Shown: positions 1 to 11,294 of the stretch, in pieces
How positions within the stretch are numbered: the first letter of the stretch is position 1
How the letters are laid out: every line of letters begins with the position of its first letter
Program-made: the position numbers and the translations under genes
Origin: Gyrodactylus bullatarudis
Taxonomy: Eukaryota; Platyhelminthes; Monogenea; Gyrodactylidea; Gyrodactylidae
Reading direction: 5' to 3'
DNA: 51,636 nt
Assembly (NCBI GenBank): GCA_012064415.1
Contig: SSNU01000148.1
Location: 1-51,636, forward strand
Notes under the pieces: model-generated
The model's input: the letters and a program-made list of their open reading frames with translations, nothing else
The model's database searches: none
What the model was told of the DNA's origin: nothing

Positions 1-417
1 CTTACAAATCACTGGTCTTTCCGCTTTTCGACTACACTTTCCCCCTCTTGCCTGATTTAAATAATTCCCAATGTCTATCTATTGAACGTATCCAATATAG
101 ATTTCTTCATTCAATTTTTCCCCATTTGAGACTCTTACAATGCACTCATCTCTATCTCAGGGCTTCATCCGCTCTGGGTTCGCAGATATGCATTCTTAGT
201 TAAAAAATTCTCTGAATCTTATTCTATTGCGGATAGCAATTATTCTCTCAAAAATGTGAAATATAAACCTAATTTTTGTTGAATTCCTTCAATAAAATAT
301 TTTCAAAATACAAATTATCTGATTTTGAAAACTTGACTAATCTTAAATTAGTCATGTCCCACATCAGATCTAACCTTGATTATTCCAAATCTTTTCTCTA
401 TTCTTATCTTCATTAGT
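1..417 (+). pseudogene. LINE reverse transcriptase, C-terminal fragment (copy 1)
   Basis: The plus strand carries, over several frames, the tail of the same non-LTR retrotransposon protein seen on the minus strand at 1271-2700. Near base 3 it reads YKSLVFPLFDY, matching YKCLVLSNFDY of the other copy. Around 155-240 it reads ISGLHPLWVRRYAF against ISGLQPLWIRRIAF. Around 355-414 it ends IRSNLDYSKSF...LH-stop against IRSKIDYSKSL of the other copy. Frameshifts and stops show it is dead. The left part lies outside the window. The family is recognised by similarity between copies and to non-LTR RTs; the clade is not determined. Confidence 0.75.
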
Positions 418-1270
418 AATAACTGCCAGATAATTAATGATTTGCTTTCAGACACTAGAGTTTCTGTTGATCCATTTCACTCATTTTATTGCCATTTATT
501 TTATAACATTTGAAAAAAACTACAAGATCCAGATTTATTTCATTCTATTGATCAGATTAACTTACATTTATTTTGTACATATTATTTTATTTTTATATTT
601 AAATATAAGGCTCGTTCCAACAAAAAATACAAAAACGCTGATTTTTTGTCAGTACATCTATTCCGCTTCAATAACCGAATAAAGGGCCAAAAGCTCTTTA
701 ACTTTATCGAACGTCTCTGCTTTCAAGCTTGTTAAGAAGGAAGAAGCTTGTTTAAACTGCTCCAGCATGCTAAATACAGTTGGAACCGAAACACGATGGC
801 CATCCTAGTCCGAAGAAATTAGAGCGTGATGTATCGCGAAAAATATACAATTATACCAAAATTTTACAAGGAATTTATTGGTGCATTCAGTTTTTCGTTC
901 AGAGTAAAATTTAGAAGTACGAAAAATTGAGTTTTTAAGCTTTATTGCGAGGTTTAGAGATGTTTTAAAGAGTTTAAAAGCATCTGAGTATATAAAAGAC
1001 AAGTTCCTTTTTCATAGGAACATTAGAGGCACTCTAAAAAAACCTGTTTTATGTAGGTCTCCTTGTAAGTGACAGTTCAAAATCAGGGTTTTTTTGTTAG
1101 AAATATTTTGTTGATATGTACAACATAGGTAAATATAAATAGTTATTCATATAAGGTTACAATAGACATAAGAATACAATAAAGATTAAGTCCAGCTGAA
1201 TTTTTTCAATAAAGACAATTATCTAAATGAATCTGAGCATTAAATCGAAGATCAAACTGGATTTTGACAT
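418..1270. other. gene-free stretch
   Basis: AT-rich sequence between two LINE fragments. I found no exon-like coding, RNA gene or clear repeat structure. Short open frames here have low-complexity, AT-driven amino-acid content and no family resemblance. Confidence 0.5.
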
Positions 1271-2700
1271 TTATAAATCTAAGGAAAAGTATAAGAGAGA
1301 TTTTGAATAATCTATTTTCGATCTAATATCATAATAGATATGGGCGTTGTTACAATCTGAAAGATTGAATTTAGCGTCTAATTGTCTAAAAGACGACAAT
1401 AAGTTATGATCATTATAGTTTTTATTTCTGAGATTGTAGGAGGAGGTAATAGATGAAGACGAGTTTATAAAATTTTTTATAATAAAAGCAATTCTTCTGA
1501 TCCACAGTGGCTGTAGCCCTGAGATCGAGATAAGCGCATTGTAAGAGTCAAGATTCGGATACAATGAGTGTAAAAAACGATATTGAATTCTTTCAATCTC
1601 TAAAGATATAACAGAGGAAATAGATAATCAAAATTACTCAAAACTAAGCATTTATAGGCTTTTAGTTTAAGTACTATAAATTTGGAGAATTTTTGAATAG
1701 TTTTTAAAAAGTAAAAGATCTTTTTAAAATTGGAATAAGGGTTAATTTTTAATTTTGAATCAATACTGAAACCCAGATCAAAAGTAAAGGAGACAATTTC
1801 TCCTGGAAGTAGAAGCGATTCAAGGAGGGTTGCAGGGAGACCCAATGGGAGCATTATTTTGCATTTATCTCTGTTTAGACAGAGCCCCATGGACTCGAGT
1901 GAATCTTTTAGAGAGTAGAAGTAGTGGTTGATTTTTAATATATCAAGGAAGTTTCTCACCTTGAAGACAAATTTAATATCGTCTGCAAATTTAAAGAGAG
2001 CACCCTCAGTACGCTCTGGGAGCTGAATATCAGCGAAGCAAAGGTTAAAGAGAATTGGACCGATGGTTGACCCTTGTGGAACACCCGAGTTGATGGGTTG
2101 TATATCACAGGAAAAGGAGTTATATGCAACATATTGGCTTCTATTGGCTAGTAGGTTGAGGGTCAAGTTAATAATATGTATGGATCAATTTTATGAAAAA
2201 CAATGAAAGTTTCTTTAGATTTTAAGCGAGGTTTAGTGTAATTTAAAAATTCTAACAAGTCAGAGGAGGTACTCTTTCTAGATAGGAACCCATGTTGGGA
2301 TTTATCAGGAAAGGGGTGGGGCAGATTAGTAAATATTTCTTTGGTTAAAAAACGATCGATAATGGACAAGAATATATACAGTGAAAATATTGGACGCAGA
2401 TCAGATAGGTTGGAGTAGTTCTTAGATTTGGGAATCGGCGTGATTTTAATGGTAAGCCAATCATCAGGTAGGAAATTGGAAGCGATGCAACGGTTTATGA
2501 AGTTAACTAAACATATTAAAAATTTACTAGGCATGGCTTCTAAAAGTGAAAAGAAGTTAAAATATGAGTCAAGACGGTGCGGCCTTTTGCAATTGTCAAA
2601 AATATCGTATAAGTCATTTAGAGAACGGTGCAGCTTGAGTCACAGGTAGAAATTCAATATGTTCAAGTTTGTTTTGGATCACATAATGAAGGGGTATGAA
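1271..2700 (-). pseudogene. LINE (non-LTR retrotransposon) reverse transcriptase, frameshifted
   Basis: Minus-strand coding in at least three frames, read in order 2700 to 1271. The N-terminal part (about 2643-2163) has the fingers region with ITPIPKSK and LSDLRPI, preceded by an in-frame extension upstream of the Met at 2534. The palm (2166-1600) contains SGVPQGSTIGPILF, and FADD carries the catalytic Asp pair. The C-terminal part (1564-1271) ends ...IRSKIDYSKSLLYFSLDL. Breaks lie near 2165 and 1565, so there is no single open frame. No endonuclease domain is present, so the copy is 5'-truncated. Three related fragments lie at 1-417, 5120-5482 and 22640-22860. RT identity is secure; assignment to a clade (Jockey/I-like or RTE-like) is not. 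Confidence 0.85.
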
Positions 2701-4083
2701 TTGAGTATACGTTTATTCGAGCTTCGTATGGTCTGTAGTTTGAAAGATAAAAAAGTACCGATTTCATAAATAGTCAGGAATTCTATTCATAAAATCAGTC
2801 AATCAGATCACAAGTGATTGGATCTTGAAATCCAGATCATATTTTTATTGAAAATCTATATTTTTAGGTTTCTTATACGAGTGATATATAACAATTAAAT
2901 GATACCAAAGATTCATTTATTTATTAAAAATAAAATTCTTGAACTTTTTTTTATCTCTTTTTCAACAGGAAGGCCCAGTGAGCGTTTATTGCTAGCCCAT
3001 GACGCAATGTTTTATATCGGGGCTACTTGCTAAGGCTTCGCTACAGGAAGTTCAACATCAGACATAATTTAAGCAGGACAAAAGTTTCACTTTTCTATAA
3101 AAGCCTACATTCATTAATTTATATCAGATAAGAGACTAAATATTTATTGAATAGAAAAGAAGGAGAGAGATGTAGAAGCAGGGGATTTCCCCATAATCTC
3201 CTCTTATTTTCATTTATCCTCTTGTTAAGACAATCTGATTAGGAGAAAAGATCAGAATTAATTCACAAAGAATAAGAATTAGTAATTATAATTAGTCACT
3301 GTACTAATGACTGATTGATAATCCAGTGGTACAAAATCCTTTACTACAATACTGTAATCACCTCATCAGACCTAAAGCTATAGTCAATATTTATTCCACG
3401 ACTAAAACTTTCTTAAAAAGTAGTCGAAACTTTCTTTTACAATCAAAATCCAAAAGAGTGTCAGGATTCCTGATTCTATAAGAAAATATATGTATTTTAG
3501 TCCATCTACTAATAAGTAGATATACGAACTTAATATTATTTTTTATAATTTTTTTAAAAAGTTATTTCGAGGAATCATATCTTGGTTATTCACGTTCAAA
3601 TCCATTGATAACTACCTAAAGGATATCCCTTATCATATCCTTCAAAATAACTGAGTTAAATTTGTCAAGAGCTGAGCTATCGGCCAAAACACAAAGTCAC
3701 ATTGTTGAAATGAAGAATCTAACGCTTGCCAAATTATTGGGGGATAATAAAATATTTTTTATATAACATTTTATGCTCTCTTGATAGATAGAATCTTCAT
3801 GTTTTTTCTTCTGTATCAGTAGACTTGGGAAGGTAAAAATAAAGTAATTTTGTTTGGTTTTTAGCCATCACGCTCTACTTATCCCAAATACTGTAGTCTC
3901 TACTAGATCTTAGATTTTGAGGTAATTTTATCTTTGATAACATGAACTGTATTCTTCCAATGGAAAGCTTGCATCGAAGCATCTACTCATGTCTCATATC
4001 TCTGCCTGGCGAAGACATTCTTTTCACAATTTTTTCTAGTGTACTGAAGAAATAACTTTTTCGGTTCTAATCTAGATTACGGC

Positions 4084-4140
4084 TCAATTAAGGCCAAATC
4101 TAAAGATTTCATTAAAATCGGTTCGGTAGTTTAGGCGTGT
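4084..4140 (+). repeat. transposon-tail-like motif
   Basis: The segment contains TTCATTAAAATCGGTTCGGT followed by AGTTTAGGCGTG. From memory, very similar strings occur in interspersed repeats of many arthropod genomes. That is recollection of a family pattern, not a search result. No coding sequence is attached to it here. Confidence 0.4.
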
Positions 4141-4189
4141 ATAGGCTCAAAGAATCGACATTTATTCTTTAATTATATAGATATGGTCA

Positions 4190-4440
4190 TTTTTCAAATT
4201 TCGAATTGGCACCAAATCACTTTTTTTGAAACAATTTGGGAGAGTGGTCAAAAGTTGATTTTTAGGATCACAATAAAACAAAAGAACCAAATATGATGAA
4301 TCAGATTTTGAGAATTACCCCCATCTTCGTATAATAATCAAATTTTGATCATTTTCCCAACTTGAAAATCATTAAAATTCGAATGATCTGAGATCCCTGA
4401 AAAATGTGAGTCCATACCAAAATTAAACAGTAGAGATGTA
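4190..4440. repeat. degraded foldback-family fragment
   Basis: Shares GGTCAAAAGTTGATTTTTAG, GGATCACAATAAAACAAAAG and a following AATCAGATTTTGAGAAT block with the two long foldback elements in the transporter intron (35752-36591 and 37185-38138). Both ends have diverged, so it is an older copy of the same dispersed repeat. Confidence 0.55.
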
Positions 4441-4983
4441 ACAAATTTATCAAAACCTACTCAAATGATAATAATGAAAGATCCAATTTCATCACCTTTT
4501 GTAGGAGAAATTAATGGCAAGCGAACAACGGTATAAAATTCAAAATTCAATTAAACCCAAACCAACTTTTGCAGATTTGAGAAGTTTAGTCCAAAGTTTT
4601 CAGTAGTACAAAAAGAAAGGGCTATATGAGATGCAATTAAATTGCTGAATAACAACGGGAAATTATGGGATACACAATTCAAAGAATTAAATCCTTGGAT
4701 AGAGAAATGCTAACTGAATGATTAATTGGGATTAATAAATCAAATTAGCAGTATCTTTCAAATTTATCGATTTATCTAATGCAGGCCGAAAGAGATTTCT
4801 CAGTGAATTTCTACATTCATTTGTTTTTTTCTAAATTTAAAAATAAGTCAAAACAACAAAAATTTTATTTCTTCTTTCACAGGGGAAAAACTATTGATAA
4901 CTTGAGGAATCAAATTTAGTTCTCACTCACTTTCATGATACTCTCGATGACCAGCAGACAGAAAAAGTGCAATTTAAAATTGA

Positions 4984-5581
4984 CTATAATGTTGTTCGCT
5001 TGCTACCTGACTATGTTGTCCTCTGGCTTGTATTAGTCTATCTGTATAAAAATTATAGTAATCAGAATTATTAGAGTGACATCTCCGGTACAAGTGTATA
5101 TATATGTACTAGATTTTTTTTATTTGAAATAATTAATAAGCATATTATGATTATCTGGTAAAAATGATAATAAATATGAACAGATGCAGGCAATGTTTTT
5201 ATCTTTAAAGTTAGAGAAATTAATCTGAAATCTCGTACGAAGGGGTAGAAGAACATTGAGCAGTATGGAGTATCCTCTTGTTGAACGCAAGTTGTATTGA
5301 CCATTCGGTTGAGGAGCATATTTAGAGTAAAGGAAAGCTGAGGCTGAGATGCGTCTAAGCCAGAGAGGAAAGACTTTTGCACGATCAAGTAAGTCTTTAT
5401 AGGGTAGAAGACCAAAGCAGGATCTGAGGTAGATGAATTGAATGCGTTCCAACTTTTTTGATTCATCACTTGATTTTTTCAAGAAATTCTACACTCATCT
5501 CTTCCTTTTCTTTTGGTATAGATAGACCAATACAAGCCAGAAGACAACATAGTCAGGTAGCAAGCGAAAAATGTCATAATC
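4984..5581. repeat. inverted-repeat pair flanking a LINE fragment
   Basis: The left arm (about 4984-5047) and right arm (about 5518-5581) are near-perfect reverse complements over about 60 bases. Both contain GCTTGCTACCTGACTATGTT or its complement. The 470-base spacer is largely the LINE fragment at 5120-5482. This may be a DNA element with terminal inverted repeats that received a LINE insertion, or an inverted duplication. No target-site duplication was recognised. Confidence 0.6.
5120..5482 (-). pseudogene. LINE reverse transcriptase C-terminal fragment (copy 3)
   Basis: A 120-codon frame reading ...KKLERIQFIYLRSC..., then FPLWLRRISASAF, then QYNLRSTRGYS. This is the typical C-terminal tail of the non-LTR RT proteins also seen at 1-417 and 1271-2700 (compare PLWIRRIAF and YNLRNKNY). 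Catalytic motifs lie outside the fragment. It sits inside the inverted-repeat pair at 4984-5581. It belongs to a related but distinct subfamily. Confidence 0.7.
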
Positions 5582-6111
5582 AATCTATGATGCCGAAAAG
5601 CTACCTGAAGAACTACTTGGTTCAAAATTATGCAATTGAAAAATTAACTTTTCGTGGAAAATATTGCCGAAATTCTTCGAATATATCTGATTCTGAATTT
5701 AATGAAAAAATTCATTGTGAGGATTGGAAGACATGTGAATACATGAATTAGTAATAAAGCTATTACCAGTATATCACCAGTTCTCATCAGTCTCTTACAC
5801 CAGCTAGATATTTATTCAAAGTTATTAAAATAAATTGAGATCGTCTGATAGGTTTCAATCACTCTCGGGATTTAATAAAAAATTTCATGAATGTGTTGCG
5901 ATTGCGCTTTTGGTTCGTCATCCAATGTTGTAAAAGAATCCTTCATCGCTTGAATAGTGTCGTTACAAGAGATGAAAATAGGATATTCCAACAGGATGCA
6001 AACCATACGAGATCATGGCACAAGGTTGGTGAGAAGTGCACTCAGCCTCATTTTGTAAAGAAGTTCGGGATCGCAATTTTCTGGTATCTGGGAAAAATTA
6101 TTTTTTATGAA

Positions 6112-6297
6112 CTAAGTAAGATAATGCTCCAAGAACTCAATTTTTCTTTGGCGGAGAGTTGTCGAATCACCTTTGATCTTAGCATATCGGATTTGTGCTT
6201 TGGTGACCCTTAGTCGATCCATAATTTCGTTATCAGGAATTTCTTCCTGCAAGAGTTGAATGATTGCTTTTCTAAGGTCAACTTTGGAACCAGCCAT
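6112..6297 (-). pseudogene. Tc1/mariner-like transposase, N-terminal HTH fragment
   Basis: A 61-codon minus-strand frame starting MAGSKVDLRKAIIQLLQ, continuing IPDNEIMDRLRVTKAQIR and a KGDSTTLRQRK segment. This is the layout of the N-terminal helix-turn-helix of Tc1/mariner-type transposases: a recruiting helix, a short turn, then a recognition helix followed by basic residues. The frame stops after about 60 residues and no DDE domain follows on this strand, so it is a truncated remnant. The assignment rests on pattern recognition only. Confidence 0.5.
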
Positions 6298-8210
6298 TAG
6301 AGAGGAGTATAGGATAATGATGACTAAAGACTATCTCTCGATCGCATTAATTATGCAACCAATAGAATCAAAGCAAATTTTGCCTCAAGGGTGTGAAACA
6401 AAATAAAATTTTGAACAGATTTATTGAACACAATTTTTACTCTAAGAATATTCATAGGTGTGAAAGCAGAGATTCGACATTCTAGAGGCTTGATAAATTT
6501 TCAATAAATCTGTAAAACCAGTAAACAGATTGAATAATGTTATTGTTTGTTTAAGGGGTTAAGATTGACAAGCCCATTTTTGAGGTGAAGAAAAATAAAA
6601 ATTGAGAGATGAGAATAAAAATTGAGTAAAATCATCAAAAAATTGCGCGACTTTGAGTTAAAATATTATTGTTATGTGGGCTCTTGGATAGCTAGTTTAT
6701 GGTACAGATGGGATGAGAAAAATAAGATCTATCGATTAGTACTTGTTGTAATCAAATCTAAAATTTAACGAACCTTTTGATATGATATGTCTACTCATAA
6801 GTAATAAGGTAATGGTGAAATTTATTTTGAGAGTAGAAAAATAGGTGATAAAAATTGACCGGCAAATCGGAATACTGACTGTATGTATTTGAGCCTAATT
6901 AGACTGTTAATACCGAGCATTTCATCATCTTCAACTAATCAAGTTAATTTTCATTGAATTAATTTTGCTTAACAGTAGGCGTAATTTCCCTGGGATTTCA
7001 GAAGGAAATCTTACTGAAATTATAGGACACTCAATCTTTTTCTAATAACTTTTAGGAATTTTAGAGACTCTCTAATAGAGAGGATAGCACTGCCATAGTC
7101 AAGACAAGGGAGGATAGATTGTTTAACTGTTCTGGGAAGAAATGGTGCTTACATTATATATATAGAGCTTCCCGTGAAATCTGTTAATGTGCCTATAGCT
7201 CATCACTGATGAGTCATCAGTCAACCACCACTTTTCGTTAATCTCACAAGCTTTACATGTTACTGTATGTATTTTGTATTTTGGTAGGAATAGAACATGA
7301 ATAGACCAAAAATATATCGAAAATTTTATCACAGTTTCATGAACAAGGGTGGCCAATGAGTTTCGCAACTGACCGTTTAATCAAAATGTGGCGAATTTAT
7401 ACGTATACTTTAATCACTTCTTAGACCAATTAATGGCATCAAAATCCCGGGAAGTTTTCTGCTGGCAAGTCTTCCTTACCTACCATTCATGGAGTTTTGA
7501 TGAGGGACAATTTCGAATTATCCTCTGATCCTGACTCAAAAATAAGTTTCCAAAATTCTGATTAAAATCTATTTATAACTATCGAGAGTCTCGATTAGAG
7601 ACATTAATTAAATTGTTACCAGGCATCTGAAGAAAGCAATTAATTTAAGCTAAACTTTAAAATGAAAAATAAATTTTTATTTCATTAGTGTTTTTGGGTA
7701 TAAAGAAGGAAATCAACAATATTAGACAAAATAATATGAGTAGTAGTTATCATACACATATAATCTTTCTCATAATTAAATGCAAAACTCTGAGAGACTG
7801 TCATTTTGTGGACTGACAATCTTCAGGTCTACACATTCTTTACACTGATCCAGCTGCCAGTATGGAGCCGATAAATTGTTCTTTTTGTATTTATATTTTA
7901 ATACTGGGAGAAAAAGTTGAACAAATCACACAAAATAGGTTTAACACACAACAAAGCTTCAAAATAATTTACTCAGTCGATCGGGAAGTTGATTTATAAT
8001 AGTGTTCAAGCAGGAAGATTTTCAAAATGATGCATCACAAGCTGACAAATTTGTAAATTAACAAGAACGTAGGTTATAAATTGCAATACAAAGAAAAAAA
8101 GATTAACTGGCCACTTCAAAGTTGGTTATCGGACAAAAAATAAGTTTCACGATTCAAAGTATAAGTTTTGTATGACTCTGTGGAATGGATTTACTGACAA
8201 TTGAAGAAAT
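6298..8210. other. intergenic, including the probable synaptobrevin 3' UTR
   Basis: No gene recognised. The distal part, roughly 7660-8210, is the likely minus-strand 3' UTR of synaptobrevin. An 81-codon minus-strand frame at 7123-7368 has a CKAC pair and mixed composition but no recognisable family. A short palindrome, CTGATGAGTCATCAG, lies near 7206-7220. Confidence 0.5.
7676..7681 (-). terminator. candidate polyadenylation signal of synaptobrevin
   Basis: AATAAA on the minus strand, about 530 bases downstream of the synaptobrevin stop codon at 8211. I saw no canonical signal closer. In AT-rich DNA this hexamer is common by chance, so the call is tentative. Confidence 0.3.
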
Positions 8211-8911
8211 TTAAACATCCGGTATCTTCTCCAAATGGCTTTCATTCACTTCTGTAGTTGGAAGGGACGGACTAAAAATAGAGATTAATTATTGCTAAAA
8301 ACTCACTTGTGAACTTCAGAAATCGGTCTTATGGTTGTGGATCCATCAAGTGTTGCATTTGAGCTATTAACTATTACCTCTGAATTCATTAAGCCTGCAT
8401 TTAATTTTTCAATAATCTTGGCATTCCTATAATTTAAGGATTTAAACATTTGTGACAGGTGGCAGGTATGAATCCAATCAAGAACTTACTTCTGAGAAGA
8501 TACTATCCAAGCTGCAGTGCATAAGAAAAGGAGAGTCAGATCAAATGATTAATAAATCAAAAAGAAAGGGTTCAACTCACTTATGGTCACAATTATGAGT
8601 ATAGTCATGAGGACTGCCAATGCGAGGAGAATCTAGTGGTTGATTCAGTAAGCTAATTGACGTACCTTGCAATTTCTCCACCAAAACTTTCTCTTGAGTT
8701 TACCAGCACTGGCTTCGAACTGAGAGGCGCCTGCTTGCAGAGCATCAGCTCGGTTGTCAAGTTTGGAAAGATTCTTGTCTCTCTCGAGAACTTTGTCTAC
8801 ATTGATGCGCATGATGTCGACGACTTCATCTACTTTCGCTTGAGTCTGTTGAAGCCTTTTGTTGGGGGGAGCAGGAGTGATGTTTGATTTTTCTTCAGGT
8901 TGGTTATCCAT
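8211..8911 (-). CDS. nSyb: synaptobrevin / VAMP (R-SNARE)
   Basis: Vesicle R-SNARE that pairs with syntaxin and SNAP-25 in membrane fusion. Coding exons on the minus strand: 8911-8666, 8632-8581, 8511-8490, 8426-8307, 8271-8211, with consistent phases, giving 166 aa. Exon 1 encodes MDNQPEE..., then the SNARE motif (residues 18-75, with VDEVVDIMR, zero-layer Arg44 in [18 protein letters not shown] and [10 protein letters not shown]). Exons 2-3 encode the membrane anchor [21 protein letters not shown] (split: [10 protein letters not shown] / ILIIVTITWIV). Exons 4-5 encode a luminal tail of about 60 residues with two N-glycosylation sequons (NSS, NAT). Introns are only 33, 69, 63 and 35 bases long, and exon 3 is 22 bases. 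The start at 8911 was preferred over an in-frame Met at 8968 because the extra residues are hydrophobic and unlike VAMP N-termini. If the last intron is retained, the protein ends EVHK. The SNARE part is certain; the tail structure is inferred from phase. Confidence 0.88.
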
Positions 8912-8968
8912 TAAAGAATTTGAAAGGTAGGCAAAAAAAGGATGATTTAAAATGATAAATTTAAACAA

Positions 8969-9429
8969 TAATCAATATATTCCACTCAGGATATAAAAAT
9001 ATGTTTGAATTTAATGCATGCAAAAAATTATCAATTTGAAATTTCGTTACATTGATAATTTCAATTTGATATTAAATTTGTAATTAATTTAATTTATTCA
9101 ATAAAGGTCAGAATAGTGAAGAATTTTCTGGACCAGTAAAAATTTTTGAATATAATTTGATTTTATTTACCTGTAAAAATCGCCAGTAAAATTCTATTGT
9201 AATGAAAAATAGACAGATGAAATTTACCTTTATCTCGAAAATCGCAGCGGTCCATAGAAATTCATGAAAAATATTATTTTTTTAAAATTATTTTAAAATT
9301 AAATTTTCATCATGTTGCTACTTGAAGGTAGATCTTATATTTTTATATATTATTTGGGGGTTAATAAGTATAAATAAATATATGATAAAATAAATATACA
9401 TTTTCGATAGCAAAGATATTCGAAAATAA
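8969..9429. other. gene-free AT-rich stretch upstream of synaptobrevin
   Basis: Upstream flank of synaptobrevin, probably holding its promoter and 5' UTR or an upstream non-coding exon. I recognise no specific element. The sequence is dominated by A/T runs. Confidence 0.45.
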
Positions 9430-10020
9430 ATCGCATATGAGTTTTTTCAGAAAACTGGACCATCAGAGACTTTCAGGTCTTGGAAACGAGTTGGGGAGAA
9501 AGCCACTCAACTCCCTCCAAACAGGTTCTCAAAGAACGTTTTGCTCACAGTTTTCTAGACAAGAAAAGGAATAATCCTCTATAGACTTTTGGATTATGGT
9601 CAGACTGTCACTTCTCAAAGATATCTAGACTCATTAAGGCAAATTATTGCCAAATTAAAGGAAAAATTCCCAAGATTCGGAACGATTTCATCCCAACAAG
9701 TTAACCCCCGACCTCATCTGGGAAGAGATGTCAAAAATTTTTTTCAAGATGAGAATATCGATTTCATAGAACATCGTCCTTATAGTCCTATCCCTAGCCC
9801 CATCAGATTATCATCTTTTCAGGTCGATGCAACACTTTTTAAAGGGTAAAAAAATCCTCCAAAAAGGAGAGGTCGAAAATGGCCTTATCAACTTTTTCGA
9901 TTCAAAAAGTCAAGAGTTTTACGCTGATGGGATTGATCTGGTTTCTATTTGTTGACAGAAATGTATTAATTCTGCTGGAGAATATTTTGAGACCTGATTT
10001 TTCACTTTTTATGCAGATTT
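9430..10020 (+). pseudogene. mariner transposase remnant
   Basis: Several plus-strand frames together resemble the catalytic half of a mariner transposase. DYGQTVTSQRYLDSL corresponds to the GQTINS...Y..L region. VNPRPH lies where the second catalytic Asp (DNARPH) normally sits. PYSPIPSP lies where PYSPDLAPSDY carries the third Asp. FFDSKSQEFYADGIDLV followed by QKCINSAGEYFE is the usual C-terminal end. Both visible catalytic Asp positions are replaced (Asp to Val, Asp to Ile), and frameshifts and stops split the frame, so it is inactive. The N-terminal DNA-binding part was not found. Confidence 0.8.
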
Positions 10021-10800
10021 TTGAATATATTTTTTTATCTCTAAAGTCTAAAGTATTTTTCTAATTTTTATTTACCTCTAGCATATGTGATAAAAACACT
10101 AGATAACTGATTTGTTTCATTATTATATTAAGCAAAAGTGTATATTGAAAGAATAATTTTTTTATTTAATTTTTTCGAGGCCGCCTACTTATAGGTTTAG
10201 TTTTGAGTTCGTTGAGGGTTTTCTTTCTTAATTTTCTGGCCTCACTTTCAACGTTAAAAGTTTAGAACTCATCAATATCGAAATCTTTTTTTGTTCTCAA
10301 ATACCCTCAATGTTTGGACAGATTTTCTCTTCGTCAATTTCTCATGTGTATTGTCTGCAATAGGCTAGGGTGAAATTTTTAACCTCATATTAGGACCGAC
10401 TTTTCTGATAGAACTATCAATTCTAAGCATTATTTTGCATTGAAGCATGTGTCAAAAATGATTCTCCATTCGGTTTTAAAAATCCAAAATTTTTCAAATC
10501 GCCGCTCAATTTTCAATGAATTTTTACTATGCAATCACTAAAATCCGGAATATCTTGGCCATTTAATGAGTTTTTTAATTTTTATCTTCAAAAATAGTAA
10601 TCTTATCATTAAGAGGGGCTTCATGGTTAATTACGTTATTTTATCATGTCCGTGGGATATTGTGGGAAAAATGAGGTGTAAAAGATTATAAAATTTTTTC
10701 ATAGATTATTCAGACTAACCGTGGTTTTTTTCAGATCTCACGTGATCATCATTAATATAATCCTCAGTGATATCATCAAGGGAATCTTCTATGTCTGTCT
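10021..10800. other. gene-free stretch
   Basis: AT-rich sequence between the mariner and hAT remnants. No coding, RNA gene or ordered repeat was recognised. Confidence 0.45.
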
Positions 10801-10998
10801 TCATAGATACACGGTGTACCATACACCTGCGATTTTTGTATCTGATACAATATCCAGGATCTTATCGAAGTCATGGCACTGATCGGGCAATAAGAGGCAA
10901 GCTTCAACGTTATCTTGCTTAAAAGCATTTCTCGAATAACTTAGTAAATGTCTTCCTTTGCTAAATATTCGCTCATTGGAACAACTTGTCGCGCTCAA
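10801..10998 (-). pseudogene. hAT transposase C-terminal dimerisation fragment
   Basis: A 65-codon minus-strand frame reading SATSCSNERIFSKGRHLL, then SRNAFKQDNVEACLLL. This matches the hAT-family C-terminal dimerisation signature (S..S..SER.FS, then a basic/RN segment and VE..L..L). No other part of a transposase is nearby, so this is an isolated remnant. It lies about 300 bases beyond the hunchback stop, in or just past that gene's 3' UTR region. Confidence 0.65.
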
Positions 10999-11107
10999 TT
11001 AATTTTATTGAAATTTTCAGTTTAAAATAAATTCAATATTATTATTATTATTTTGTCTAATTACTATCAAGTATAAACATATAAAAAACAGGATAAATTT
11101 TCATTTT

Positions 11108-11113
11108 TTTATT
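11108..11113 (-). terminator. candidate polyadenylation signal of hunchback
   Basis: AATAAA on the minus strand, about 180 bases beyond the hunchback stop at 11295. It is plausible by position only. The surrounding DNA is very AT-rich. Confidence 0.3.
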
Positions 11114-11294
11114 TACACTGTTTTAACATATTATTTTTATCATAAATCTATATTGGCTTTTCTTTGTCTATTATTATATTATTCATATTATCATCATTTC
11201 ATTTTTTTCCTTTTGGGATCTTTGCATTCTCAATATTCATAATAAAAGTGTTTACTAAATAATTCTCATTCGGGGTTAGGTTAACAAATTCTCT

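Larger units (their letters stand above)
2701..4983. other. gene-free repeat-rich stretch
   Basis: No gene-like coding found. The stretch includes a somewhat GC-richer patch near 2970-3060 of unknown nature, a transposon-tail-like motif at 4084-4140 and a foldback-family fragment at 4190-4440. A short sequence at 4516-4530 (GCAAGCGAACAAC) is repeated inverted near 4991-5003, which may mark the ends of a degraded DNA element of about 0.5 kb. Confidence 0.5.

Noticed and set aside
5887..6213. Plus-strand frame with NRIFQQDANHT, resembling the FQQD..A.H motif of Tc1/mariner transposases
   Set aside because: Only about ten residues fit, spacing to other motifs is wrong, and the neighbouring HTH remnant is on the opposite strand. 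Too weak to annotate.
7206..7220. CTGATGAG resembling a hammerhead core start
   Set aside because: It is just a palindrome; no GAAAC segment, stem I partner or cleavage triplet follows.
7123..7368. 81-codon minus-strand frame with a CKAC pair
   Set aside because: No second metal-ligand pair and no recognisable domain; not supported as a gene.
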